Below, piece after piece: positions 34,114-42,395 of a stretch of DNA of 64,000 nucleotides. Position 1 is the first letter of the stretch; the number at the start of each line of letters is the position of its first letter. Origin of the DNA: Nannocystis punicea (GTDB lineage Bacteria > Myxococcota_A > Polyangia > Nannocystales > Nannocystaceae); contig NZ_CP114040.1 in NCBI RefSeq assembly GCF_026965555.1, positions 9,708,001-9,772,000 of the forward strand, read 5' to 3'. The translations under genes were made by a program, and so were the position numbers. Under the pieces are notes generated by a model. It saw nothing but the letters and a program-made list of their open reading frames with translations. It ran no database searches and was not told the DNA's origin.

Positions 34114-34830
34114 GGCTATGTCCGAAATCGCGCATGAAGCAGACAGACGCAGGTAGCGGTGGATAAACGCTAGTTTAACCATCGCCCCGAAGTTGATGGC
34201 TTTCTTCTCGAACCGGGTAGCGATCCGGCGTGACTCCTTGAGCCAGCCGATGAGGCACTCGATGATGCTTCGACGCCGGTACGCGGCCTTGTCGAATGCG
34301 ACAGGCCGAAGGGAGCGGTCCTCGTTCTCCTTACTCGGGATTACGGGCTTGATGCCGAGCTCCAACAGGTACTGGTCGACCCAGTTCGCTCGGTAACCCT
34401 TATCGCCGGCGAGTGCGACGGGCCAAGCCATCGTTGTCCCGTGCTCGTCGTGCAGAGTCTCATCGGCGCCGCAAAGCAAGGTGTCGACCATCGTCTGGTC
34501 GTGGATCTGGCCGGCGCTGAGATGGAAGTGGAGGGGGTGTCCGTGTGCGTCACACAGGATGTGGATCTTCGTGCCCCAGCCACCCCGGGAGCGCCCCAGA
34601 GCGTGATCCTTCGGTTCTTCTGGGTCCGTCGATTTTCCCCCCGCCGCTGCTGCAGCGAGCCGCGCGGATAGACGTGCCGTCGATGCACCAGAGCTCGGCG
34701 GGGGGGTCGTCATGCGAAACCACGCAGCTGCGGAGTCGTCGCAGCACCTCGTCGAACGTCCTGTCTTGGTTCCACTTGTTGAAGAAGTCCCACGCAGTCG
34801 ACCATGGACCGAACTCGATCGGAAGATCAC
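34111..34830 (-). CDS. IS5-family transposase, OrfB (copy 2)
   Basis: It carries the ALAGDKGYRA and IIECLIGWLKESRR catalytic segments. The stop TAG is made from the flanking TA plus G. The last residues are SDIA rather than SDMA because of the variant terminus. Confidence 0.82.
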   Translation of the reverse strand: MIFRSSSVHGRLRGTSSTSGTKTGRSTRCCDDSAAAWFRMTTPPPSSGASTARLSARLAAAAAGGKSTDPEEPKDHALGRSRGGWGTKIHILCDAHGHPLHFHLSAGQIHDQTMVDTLLCGADETLHDEHGTTMAWPVALAGDKGYRANWVDQYLLELGIKPVIPSKENEDRSLRPVAFDKAAYRRRSIIECLIGWLKESRRIATRFEKKAINFGAMVKLAFIHRYLRLSASCAISDIA

Positions 34831-35059
34831 GCCACGGCGCTCCTGTGCGGAGCACCCAAAAGATGGCGTTCAGGATCGTCCGGCGATCTCTCGCGCGCCG
34901 TCCCGTCTTGCAGTTGCGAGTCGGAAACAGGTCCGCGATCAGGTTCCACTGGTCGTCCGTGAGCTGGTGGCGGGGAACGCGGGGCGTCATGTCCCCGACC
35001 AGATCAAGAAATCCCGATGTCTCCAAGAAACTGGCGTTTTCGGGATTTCGGACATGGCC
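34114..35059 (-). mobile_element. IS5-family element, copy 2 (inverted)
   Basis: This 946-bp copy is in the opposite orientation to copies 1 and 3. Its transposase 3' terminus (34114) reads GGCTATG while the other terminus (35059) reads GGCCATG. Copy 3 shows the mirror situation, which is the expected mark of reciprocal recombination between the two copies. TA borders both ends. Confidence 0.92.
34550..34990 (-). CDS. IS5-family transposase, OrfA (copy 2)
   Basis: Nearly identical to the copy 1 OrfA, with the same early end after the GGGGGG-AAAA tract. It contains the first catalytic Asp (WCIDGTSIR). Confidence 0.85.
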   Translation of the reverse strand: MTPRVPRHQLTDDQWNLIADLFPTRNCKTGRRARDRRTILNAIFWVLRTGAPWRDLPIEFGPWSTAWDFFNKWNQDRTFDEVLRRLRSCVVSHDDPPAELWCIDGTSIRAARCSSGGGKIDGPRRTEGSRSGALPGWLGHEDPHPV

Positions 35060-35551
35060 TAACCAACAAGCCACCGCGTCGAACTTCGGCCTCATGCCAA
35101 GCCAACGCAGCAATCTGGCGTCGTTACCAACATCTGCCTCGATCAGGAGGGCGGTCCCAGGTCCGGGCTCTGCAATGCAAGGGTCCAAGGGGCTGTACTG
35201 AATTTGATAGTAGACAGACGAAAAGTTCCTCGTTCCTCGAAGTAGAAGCACGGACTTGAAGCCACTAGCGGCTAGACTCTTATGTGTTCTCTCCAGACAA
35301 GTGGGATTCTCATCGATGCTGGTCACAGCATGCCCCTGGCTCAGCAACTCCAAAGTCGACCGACCAGTCCCGGTGCCAATCTCCAAGACTCGCGTAAGCC
35401 CATCGAGCGAGCCGGCCATCCAAGGATACGCTCCCTGTCCAGCCAAGGAAAACGATGAATTCTCCCACAGTTCTGTGTACTCCGCATAGGACGTCTCCAG
35501 GTTGCATCTGCGCCCTTCGCGCCACTCATGCTCGTCGCTCTTGCCGTTCAT
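35060..35551 (-). pseudogene. N-terminal half of a SAM-dependent methyltransferase, cut by IS5
   Basis: The fragment is about 164 residues and starts at MNGKSDEHEW. It holds motif I of class I methyltransferases (VLEIGTGTGRSTLELL, then VTSIDENPTCLERTHKSLAA) and later strands (ALLIEADVGNDARLLRWLG, FDAVACWL). It stops at the IS border. The missing half lies at 41398-41777 beyond copy 3, and the two join in frame as VACWL-VGTHPQRKY. The substrate is unknown. Confidence 0.75.
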
Positions 35552-35672
35552 GGACCCGCCCCATAGCACAGTTGCTCCCGTTCGCGTAGTCGAAGCGCGG
35601 CCTGCGGGCCAGGCGTCTACTCCTCGCCGTACCGGCGGTGCTCGGCGAGACCATACAAGCCGCCCGCGTGGT

Positions 35673-36191
35673 TCAGGTCTGTTCCTGACCGGCCGCGATG
35701 ATCCGAACGATCTCGTCCTGCGTCAGCAGTTCGGACCGCTTCCCGAGCGAGCGCCAGGCCGCGAGCATCCGGCGGTAGACCGGGAGGACCGGCCAGTGCG
35801 TGTTGTAGTTCCCTTTGGCGGGCTTCGACTCGCCGTAGTGTCCCCTCTTCTCGATCAAGAAGCGCGCAAACGCGTAGTGCTGCGACTCGTGGTTCCTGTC
35901 GTATCCCCTGAACCGAGCTCGATCGATGTCGACGCCGCTCTTGTCGGAGAGGCTGTCGATCGAGTGGCTGAGCGAACGGAACATGTCGAAGATGTCGTAG
36001 ACCTCGGGACCAACGCCGGGAGCTGGCGGATCGAACAGCCCGTTCGTCAGCTCGTCGTACAGGTGCTCGTAGCCATTCTCGACGATCTCGAGATGCAGCG
36101 AGTAGTCCTCGTCGGGGTTGAGGTGCTGAAGGATGCGAAGCTGGTTGGCGAGCAGGAGGCGCTCGGTCAACGTGAGGGTCAGGTCGGCCAT
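35673..36191 (-). CDS. YfbU-domain protein
   Basis: This 172-residue protein matches the YfbU family: LTLTERLLLANQLRILQHLNPDEDYSLHLEIVENGYEHLYDEL, then DIFDMFRSLSHSIDSLSD...RFRGYDRNHESQHYAFARFLIE. The length fits the family. YfbU proteins are small helical proteins without a settled function, and some have been linked to cell death. It lies inside the inverted segment and looks intact. Confidence 0.85.
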   Translation of the reverse strand: MADLTLTLTERLLLANQLRILQHLNPDEDYSLHLEIVENGYEHLYDELTNGLFDPPAPGVGPEVYDIFDMFRSLSHSIDSLSDKSGVDIDRARFRGYDRNHESQHYAFARFLIEKRGHYGESKPAKGNYNTHWPVLPVYRRMLAAWRSLGKRSELLTQDEIVRIIAAGQEQT

Positions 36192-36837
36192 GAGGCGCGG
36201 AACTGTAAGGCCGGCCCTATCCGCGTCAACCCTCCTGGACTACGTGTCCACCGGTCGATGAACCGTCTCGTGTTGTCGAGTCGGCGTCGAAGTCCGCCGA
36301 GCCCATGCCACGGCCGGCCACGAGTCGGCAGGTCGGCGGTGCGGCGGCGTCGCCGTCCGGCACGACGATGCCGTCGGCGACGAACTCGTCGAGGGTAACG
36401 CCCGGGCCAATGCCTGGTCCCGACGTAGACCCGGACGTGCCAAGAGCATCCTCCCCTCCATTCAGGGGCGTGCCCGCTCCACGCCCGCAAGCTGGGCCAC
36501 ATCGAGCCGGGGATCGAGGAGTTGGCAGGGGCGCCCGACGGGTTCGAGCTACGCTGACGTAGACCGAGCAGGCGCCTCGTGGGCCGGGGGCGGATCGTGG
36601 CCGACGAGTCGCCGCGGGCGGCGCTGTGGAGCCCCCGGCGGGCCAGGTCGCCATGCAGTCCATCACGACGACGCGCAAGGTCGCCACGGCCGGCGAGCTC
36701 GTCGGTCTGCCCGCGCTGGCAGGGGCGCGGTCTGGTCGGGCGGTTGGGCCTGGCCGCTCCGCCGCGACCACCGCGGCCCGAGCGGGCGACGAACAACCGC
36801 TTCGAGCTTGTCCGAAAAGTCCCATTATGAGACGCGG

Positions 36838-37205
36838 AGGTCCTCGACGTGGAGGTCGCGGCCGCGGTCGGGTCGCAGCGCGGCCAGCGGGGGCGACCAG
36901 GCGGTCCCTGACGCGCTCCACGGTCCAGAACAGGCCGAGGCCGTGCACGTCGCCGATCGAGGGTGGCGAGCGCCTTGAGCTTCTGCCCGAGCAGCACGCC
37001 CATCGACGCCGAGCGCTCGATGAGTTCGAGCCGACTGTACTCGTCGATCGCCGCAAGCGCGGCGCGAGCGTGAGCGGTTGCGCTTCGTCGGTATGGCCGT
37101 GCGCGAAGACGTTGTCGTCAAAATGCTCGGCGATCGTCGCCGGATGCGGGGACACGATCCGGGCGTGACCACGTCGACGGAAGCGCCCCACCGGCCGACA
37201 TGACG
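36838..37205 (-). pseudogene. Remnant of a class III aminotransferase C-terminal region
   Basis: In shifting minus-strand frames one reads RIVSPHPATIAEHFDDNVFAHGHTDEAQPLTLA, then IDEYSRLELIERSASMGVLLGQKLKALA, then PPSIGDVHGLGLFWTVERVRDRLV. This order matches the C-terminal part of PLP-dependent class III aminotransferases (GHPLACAAA...RLREL...VGEVRGRGL). At least two frameshifts are needed. The surrounding stretch 36192-37289 has no other recognisable gene. Confidence 0.5.
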
Positions 37206-37289
37206 CCCACCGTGGCTGGGCTGGCCGCAGCCACGAAATGGCCACGTCGCCACTTGCGCGCGACGATGTGAGGCACAAGATGGCGCGCA

Positions 37290-37712
37290 ATGGCGCCTCT
37301 TCCGCTTCGACTTGCAAACGACCTGCCCTTGAATCCCATCCAGTTTATCGCCGAACGGATACTCAGTCACACGAAACCCGATGTCTGGCTCTGGGCCGAC
37401 ACCCGCGCAGCTTGCTTCAAACTTCTCCTGCAACTACGCGACGAGCTGGGCGGCGAGGCTGATAGGGTCGTCAAGACGCACCACACCCTCTACCTTCGAA
37501 GTGGCGGCCGCGTCCAGGGGATGAGCCCCAAGGACCGCCCAGACGGCGAGAGGAGAATCGCGGTCTGGATGGCGACTTCGCAGATCCCGAACGAGTACAT
37601 GGGTCGCCTCCTGCACCTCGGCCAGTGCGAGGAGTTCTGGGCACGACCTGGACTTGTTCCGTTATGGCCAGACGGCTCCGACTGGCGGAAGGGCTCTGTT
37701 GAGGCAACGTAG
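37290..37712 (+). CDS. Uncharacterised protein
   Basis: This 140-residue protein has normal-looking composition and no signal peptide: PLNPIQFIAERILSHTKPDVWLWADTRAACFKLLLQLRDELGGEADRV..., ending WPDGSDWRKGSVEAT. It is not recognised. It lies among gene remnants inside the inverted segment. Confidence 0.45.
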   Translation: MAPLPLRLANDLPLNPIQFIAERILSHTKPDVWLWADTRAACFKLLLQLRDELGGEADRVVKTHHTLYLRSGGRVQGMSPKDRPDGERRIAVWMATSQIPNEYMGRLLHLGQCEEFWARPGLVPLWPDGSDWRKGSVEAT

Positions 37713-37751
37713 CGCCGGCCTTCGAGCGGGAGACTTAGCCTGAGACCACGC

Positions 37752-38210
37752 TCAAGCCGGGTCGCCCCAGTCGAGGCCGTAGCCAAAGCCCGAGGAGAAC
37801 ATCACGACATTGACGCTTCCGAACTCGGCGGGTGTGCCAGGTCCGAGTATCCACGTAATTGCGCTCGGTCGCCGCGAGCCACGCACGTGGTCGCCTCGTC
37901 GACGTCGCCGAGTTCCTCGTCGAGGGCCACTCAAGCAGCGATAGCGATCAGGGCATGACGCCGCGCTGGGCCCGGCAGTAGTCGTGGGGGCTTAGCTCGC
38001 CTGCAGGTCGAACCGGCGCTCGGAGCGGGGGATCCCGGCGGCCGCGAGCACCTTGGCGAGGATCTGCGGCGTCGTGGGCATTTGGAACGCCCGGCATCCG
38101 ACGCGCTGTTGCAGGAGCCAGTTCGCCGGGACGACGCCGAGTCCGGCGGGCCGGACCACGCGTGGCCAAGCGTTGCCGATCTCACTGGAGAAGAGTGGCG
38201 TGCCCGACAC
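37752..38210 (-). pseudogene. Possible remnant of a ketoacyl-synthase III-like gene
   Basis: Minus-strand pieces read LLQQRVGCRAFQMPTTPQILAKVLAAAGIPRSERRFDL, then after a stop FGSVNVVMFSSGFGYGLDWG. The latter resembles the GDLVLLVAFGAGLTWG-type end of FabH-like synthases. No single frame covers both pieces. The assignment rests on short resemblance and is weak. Confidence 0.25.
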
Positions 38211-38235
38211 GCGGCGGGCGCGCCACCATGTGGAG

Positions 38236-39489
38236 CTATAGCGTCCCGTCGTCGGTGCATCCCCACGCCTCGAGCCGCAGCGTCCAGTCCCAGGCCCAGA
38301 GAGCGCCCGAATCGGCGCGGCGCAGGTTCCAGTAGCGGCCCTGAGTGAGCTCCAGCAGCAGCGACTTCTCGATGACCTGTTGCGCGTTGAGGAGATAGTC
38401 GTCGCCGTCGAGGGCGAGGAGGCTCATGAGCAGCGACGAGAGCACGTCGCTGGGCACGACCCAACCGTCGAGGCCCGGGATCGGGATGCCGTCGACGTTA
38501 CCGACCATCTCGGCGGCCGCTTTCACGAGCTGGTTGAACCCATCGGCCGCGTCGGACTCGAAACAATCGTAGGTGACGTGCATGTTGCCGCCCGGCGGCG
38601 CGAGCTGGTTGTCCGCGCCCCAGATGATGCCGGCAGTGGTGCCATAGTTGTGGGTATCCCCCTCGTCCAGTTCCTTCGTGGGGGGCAGGAGATGCAACTC
38701 GGCGGTGGTTTCGGCCTCGGTCGTGATGATGCAGTAGACGACGTCATCCGCAACGTCGTCGTAGTCCTCGTTCACGGTGATCGACGCGACCCGGATCCGC
38801 AGCCGTGGGTTGTCGCAGACGGCCGTGGGGTGCGTCGGCTGTGAGAGCGGCAGGTGCTCGACGATGAGCGGGAAATGATCCCGATACTGCTCCACCGAGC
38901 CCATGCCGGCCCGGCCGAGGGCGTGACGAATTCGGGCCGCCAACGCCGGATGATCGGCGAGGGCCGCGCGGAAGCGGGTCACTCGATCGGGCTCGTCGGG
39001 GCGTGGCACGGCGAGGGCATGCGCGAGAAGCCGTACACCCGCATCGCCGCCGGCGACCCGCGCAGCGACTCGGCTCAGGATCTCGTTCGTCGTCAGGAGC
39101 GCCATCTCGGTCGTTAGCTCCGGCATCTCCTCGGTGATCGCGGGCGGCTGGAGGTTGCCATCGCAAGCCGGCGCCTGGTCGCACATCGCACACGCACCAC
39201 AGTCCTCGGGACAGTCCACGCATCCCTCCCAGACGTCGCAGGTGCCGTCACCGCAAACCGCTGCGCTTTCGGTTTCCCCCACCTCATCTCCTCCATCGGT
39301 GGGGTTCATGCCCGAGCCTGAGCCGTCCGTCGTGTCACCGTTTGAACTGCCACCCGAAGTAGCGGGGGGATCTACGGTCGAGCCCGGGAGCGGTCCGCCC
39401 GAACTCGCTCCTGGATCGTCCTCGTGACAAGCGGCTGCGACCAGCAGCGCACCGAAACCGAACAGTAGTGTTTGCCGTGTTGGAACCAT
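38236..39489 (-). CDS. Secreted lipoprotein with Cys-rich module
   Basis: This 417-residue protein has a lipoprotein signal (TLLFGFGALLVAAAC), a Ser/Gly/Thr linker and a Cys-rich module (VCGDGTCDVWEGCVDCPEDCGACAMC), typical of myxobacterial surface lipoproteins. The large C-terminal domain has a metal- or carbohydrate-binding look (NYGTTAGIIWGADNQLAPPGGNMHVTYDCFESDAADGFNQLV) but is not recognised. The ATG at 39489 is chosen because the signal peptide starts there; the frame extends upstream without a better start. A MerR-like gene precedes it in the same orientation. Confidence 0.65.
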   Translation of the reverse strand: MVPTRQTLLFGFGALLVAAACHEDDPGASSGGPLPGSTVDPPATSGGSSNGDTTDGSGSGMNPTDGGDEVGETESAAVCGDGTCDVWEGCVDCPEDCGACAMCDQAPACDGNLQPPAITEEMPELTTEMALLTTNEILSRVAARVAGGDAGVRLLAHALAVPRPDEPDRVTRFRAALADHPALAARIRHALGRAGMGSVEQYRDHFPLIVEHLPLSQPTHPTAVCDNPRLRIRVASITVNEDYDDVADDVVYCIITTEAETTAELHLLPPTKELDEGDTHNYGTTAGIIWGADNQLAPPGGNMHVTYDCFESDAADGFNQLVKAAAEMVGNVDGIPIPGLDGWVVPSDVLSSLLMSLLALDGDDYLLNAQQVIEKSLLLELTQGRYWNLRRADSGALWAWDWTLRLEAWGCTDDGTL

Positions 39490-39616
39490 GTCCTCATGGT
39501 CGCACCTGCAAGGTGCAGATACAAGCGCCATGGCCGCGCGAACGTGCTTCCGCGTGACCCATGGTCCGGTCAGGCGACGGCGTTGGGCCCAGGCAGCCCT
39601 GGTGTGCCTTGGCAGG

Positions 39617-40024
39617 CTATGCGTCGTCCAGCCGGTTCTTCCTGGCGTCGTTGCGGGACTGGCGAGGCTCCGCCAACAGCTCGACGATCTTCTTGCCGAA
39701 CTTGACGGTGAGCTGGGGTCGGATCTCGGCGAGGCTGAAGCCCATCTCGCGCTGCCCCTTGACGAAGCTCGCACACGTGACGGCGTACAGCGGATACCTG
39801 GACTTGTTGCCGCGCCCCCCCGAGCCTTCGGGCTTCGGCAAGAGGCCCGCTCGTACCCAGTCGGTGAGGGAGAGCTTCTCGATGCCGCCCGCACCCGCGA
39901 CTTGCTCGGCGGGTACGTAGACGTTGGGGAAGGACCTGAACACCTCGACCGCTCTGCGAGTCGCCGCCGCATCGACTTCTTCGGGAGTGGCGAAGCGCGG
40001 AAGGCCCTTGGACTCGTGGGACAT
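39617..40024 (-). CDS. MerR-like DNA-binding regulator (second copy)
   Basis: This 135-residue paralogue of the 14429-14860 product has the HTH PNVYVPAEQVAGAGGIEKLSLTDWVRAGLLP and the wing EGSGGRGNKSRYPLYAV, followed by a helical tail. It is placed directly upstream of a lipoprotein gene, matching the arrangement at 13.4-14.9 kb. Confidence 0.65.
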   Translation of the reverse strand: MSHESKGLPRFATPEEVDAAATRRAVEVFRSFPNVYVPAEQVAGAGGIEKLSLTDWVRAGLLPKPEGSGGRGNKSRYPLYAVTCASFVKGQREMGFSLAEIRPQLTVKFGKKIVELLAEPRQSRNDARKNRLDDA

Positions 40025-40349
40025 GACCGCTCGGATGGTGCCATCATCTCGCAGGTTTTTCTACCATTTCCCCGGCAATCCGCCGTTAGGGGCTGCAGCT
40101 CATTGAGGAGCAGGCCGCAGACCGCGCGCCGCGGACCACGCGCCTGGAGAAGGTTGTCGCGCGCACCGTGACGCAGCGGACTCGCCTACTCGCGATTCAT
40201 CGCGCTTTGAAGAGCATGGTTCTTCACGTCGACACGCACGCCGCATCGGCGTCGGATGTCCAAAGGGCCAGCTCGCGTTGTATGCCGCATACACGAATTT
40301 CACGGCTGGACGGGCTCTTTGACGGGCGCTATGAGAAGGGCAGCGGCCC
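40025..40349. other. Intergenic stretch without a gene
   Basis: No convincing gene. A short minus-strand segment near 40.27 kb encodes VYAAYNASWPFG, resembling the 29.2-29.4 kb repeats. Part of this stretch may be upstream decay of the propeller-like gene that resumes at 40350. Confidence 0.4.
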
Positions 40350-40451
40350 GTGATCCGGTTGACCACGACGACCCGGTCGTGCATCGTCGCGGACGTGCTG
40401 GAGGATCAAGACGTGCCGCCTGATCCACAGGCAAGCGCTCCCGAAGGGCTA
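40350..40451 (+). pseudogene. N-terminal fragment of the propeller-like gene, displaced by inversion
   Basis: The plus-strand frame from a GTG reads IRLTTTTRSCIVADVLEDQDVPPDPQASAPEGL and ends at the TA before IS copy 3. With the 35060-40451 segment turned back it continues in frame into VGEAVSGVAITPGPAP at 34111. The true start may lie further upstream. Confidence 0.45.
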
Positions 40452-41397
40452 GGCTATGTCCGAAATCCCGAAAACGCCAGTTTCTTGGAGACATCGGGAT
40501 TTCTTGATCTGGTCGGGGACATGACGCCCCGCGTTCCCCGCCACCAGCTCACGGACGACCAGTGGAACCTGATCGCGGACCTGTTTCCGACTCGCAACTG
40601 CAAGACGGGACGGCGCGCGAGAGATCGCCGGACGATCCTGAACGCCATCTTTTGGGTGCTCCGCACAGGAGCGCCGTGGCGTGATCTTCCGATCGAGTTC
40701 GGTCCATGGTCGACCGCGTGGGACTTCTTCAACAAGTGGAACCAAGACAGGACGTTCGACGAGGTGCTGCGACGACTCCGCAGCTGCGTGGTTTCGCATG
40801 ACGACCCCCCCGCCGAGCTCTGGTGCATCGACGGCACGTCTATCCGCGCGGCTCGCTGCAGCAGCGGCGGGGGGAAAATCGACGGACCCAGAAGAACCGA
40901 AGGATCACGCGCTGGGGCGCTCCCGGGGTGGCTGGGGCACGAAGATCCACATCCTGTGTGACGCACACGGACACCCCCTCCACTTCCATCTCAGCGCCGG
41001 CCAGATCCACGACCAGACGATGGTCGACACCTTGCTCTGCGGCGCCGATGAGACTCTGCACGACGAGCACGGGACACCGATGGCTTGGCCCGTCGCGCTC
41101 GCCGGCGACAAGGGTTACCGAGCGAACTGGGTCGACCAGTACCTGTTGAAGCTCGGCATCAAGCCCGTAATCCCGAGTAAGGAGAACGAGGACCGCTCCC
41201 TTCGACCTGTCGCATTCGACAAGGCCGTGTACCGGCGTCGAAGCATCATCGAGTGCCTCATCGGCTGGCTCAAGGAGTCACGCCGGATCGCTACCCGGTT
41301 CGAGAAGAAAGCCATTAACTTCGGTGCGATGGTTAAACTGGCGTTTATCCACCGCTACCTGCGCCTGCGTGCTTCATGCGCGATTTCGGACATGGCC
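40452..41397 (+). mobile_element. IS5-family element, copy 3
   Basis: This 946-bp copy is bordered by TA on both sides (40450-40451, 41398-41399). Its left terminus reads GGCTATG and its right terminus GGCCATG on the outward strand, complementary to the pattern of copy 2. Confidence 0.92.
40521..40961 (+). CDS. IS5-family transposase, OrfA (copy 3)
   Basis: Almost identical to the copy 1 OrfA (RHQLTDDQWNLIADLF, WCIDGTSIR), ending after the same GGGGGG-AAAA tract. It needs the +1 shift to join OrfB. Confidence 0.85.
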   Translation: MTPRVPRHQLTDDQWNLIADLFPTRNCKTGRRARDRRTILNAIFWVLRTGAPWRDLPIEFGPWSTAWDFFNKWNQDRTFDEVLRRLRSCVVSHDDPPAELWCIDGTSIRAARCSSGGGKIDGPRRTEGSRAGALPGWLGHEDPHPV

Positions 41398-41400
41398 TAG
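40681..41400 (+). CDS. IS5-family transposase, OrfB (copy 3)
   Basis: It carries the WGTKIHILCDAHG, ALAGDKGYRA and IIECLIGWLKESRR segments and ends ISDMA with a TAG made partly by the flanking TA. A few substitutions separate it from copies 1 and 2 (LLKLGIKPVIP here). Confidence 0.82.
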   Translation: MIFRSSSVHGRPRGTSSTSGTKTGRSTRCCDDSAAAWFRMTTPPPSSGASTARLSARLAAAAAGGKSTDPEEPKDHALGRSRGGWGTKIHILCDAHGHPLHFHLSAGQIHDQTMVDTLLCGADETLHDEHGTPMAWPVALAGDKGYRANWVDQYLLKLGIKPVIPSKENEDRSLRPVAFDKAVYRRRSIIECLIGWLKESRRIATRFEKKAINFGAMVKLAFIHRYLRLRASCAISDMA

Positions 41401-41777
41401 TCGGGACACATCCCCAGCGGAAGTACAATGAGGTATACCAACGGCGCCGCAAACGCGGGCAGCCAGGCATCGAGTCCGATGCTGACTATCGGCTCTGGAC
41501 TCAGAATACGGTCTACGAGCTAGCAGACGTAGTTCTACGACCGGGGGGGAAATTGAGCGTTGTTGACCGAGGGAGATCTCTGGAACGCGAAGCGTATCGA
41601 CTGGAAGTTTATGAGTCACACTTGGAGCAGGCGTCGGTGACATCGTTGAGAGTGCAGGGTCCGGGGGCAATTGCGGAGTTCATTTATTCCGAGACACCCA
41701 CTGGGGTGCCACTCGTCGGTTCAGGTACACGCCCCATTGACAAGATCAGCCTTCACTGTGTCGTTTCCGTAAAATGA
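41398..41777 (+). pseudogene. C-terminal half of the IS-split methyltransferase
   Basis: Starting at the IS border, the frame reads VGTHPQRKYNEVYQRRRKRGQ...TQNTVYELADVVLRPGGKLSVVDRGRSLEREAYRLEVYESHLEQA...KISLHCVVSVK. The LRPGGKLSVVDRG strand is the usual methyltransferase segment after the active site. It has no start of its own. It completes the fragment at 35060-35551. Confidence 0.75.
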
Positions 41778-41784
41778 TCGGCCC

Positions 41785-42125
41785 GTAAGCGTCCGGTGAG
41801 CTGCGTTCCCGGCTGAGCTGCGGTTCGGCTACACCTTGCTCGTATGCTCCTCGAGCGACACGCGGCGGAAGACGTTAGTGGCGAGGCGCTGCTGAGTGTC
41901 TTCCTGTTTCAGAGTCTCCTGCCAGAGGCCGGGGCGAGCTCGAGGACGCGGCGTCGGGATCACGACGGGAGCAGGCACAGCAGGTCACGCAGGTAGGCCA
42001 GGGCTCGCTCCGGTGGAGCTGGCAGCTCGCACGCGTCCGACACCATCGCGCGCCCAACCTCGAGCTCGAGTACGGGCGCCGCCGGCTTCGTCGAGGTGAC
42101 GCAGGAGGTCGCCGCCTCGATGACG
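41785..42125. mobile_element. Rearranged IS66-family remnant
   Basis: It begins with an IS66-type terminus (GTAAGCGTCCGGTGAGCT). The minus strand then encodes pieces of a TnpC end, a TnpA piece (LELEVGR) follows on the minus strand, and FVEVTQEVAASMT of TnpA appears on the plus strand. The order and orientation are scrambled, so this is a dead remnant of a second, diverged IS66 copy. The stretch from 42126 to 42395 holds nothing recognisable. Confidence 0.7.
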
Positions 42126-42395
42126 AACGCCGGGCCGCATCTTGTAAGTCCCCGGCCGGCCAGCGTCACCTCGAGCGGGGAGCCCTCCGCGTCTCTTATT
42201 GGGCCTTTCCGGACCGGCCCTGCGCGTCGCTCATCCGCGTGGGCAGCGCTCGCCGTCCTGACGGCAGGTCTCACGCGGTTTGAGCTGCCGCTACGGGTTC
42301 GCGTCGAGCAATGCACCGACGAGGCGCGGCCCAGAATGGCACCCGGCCGAGCCCGCGCGTGGGAACGGCCAGGACACAAACCTGCGACGCGATCT

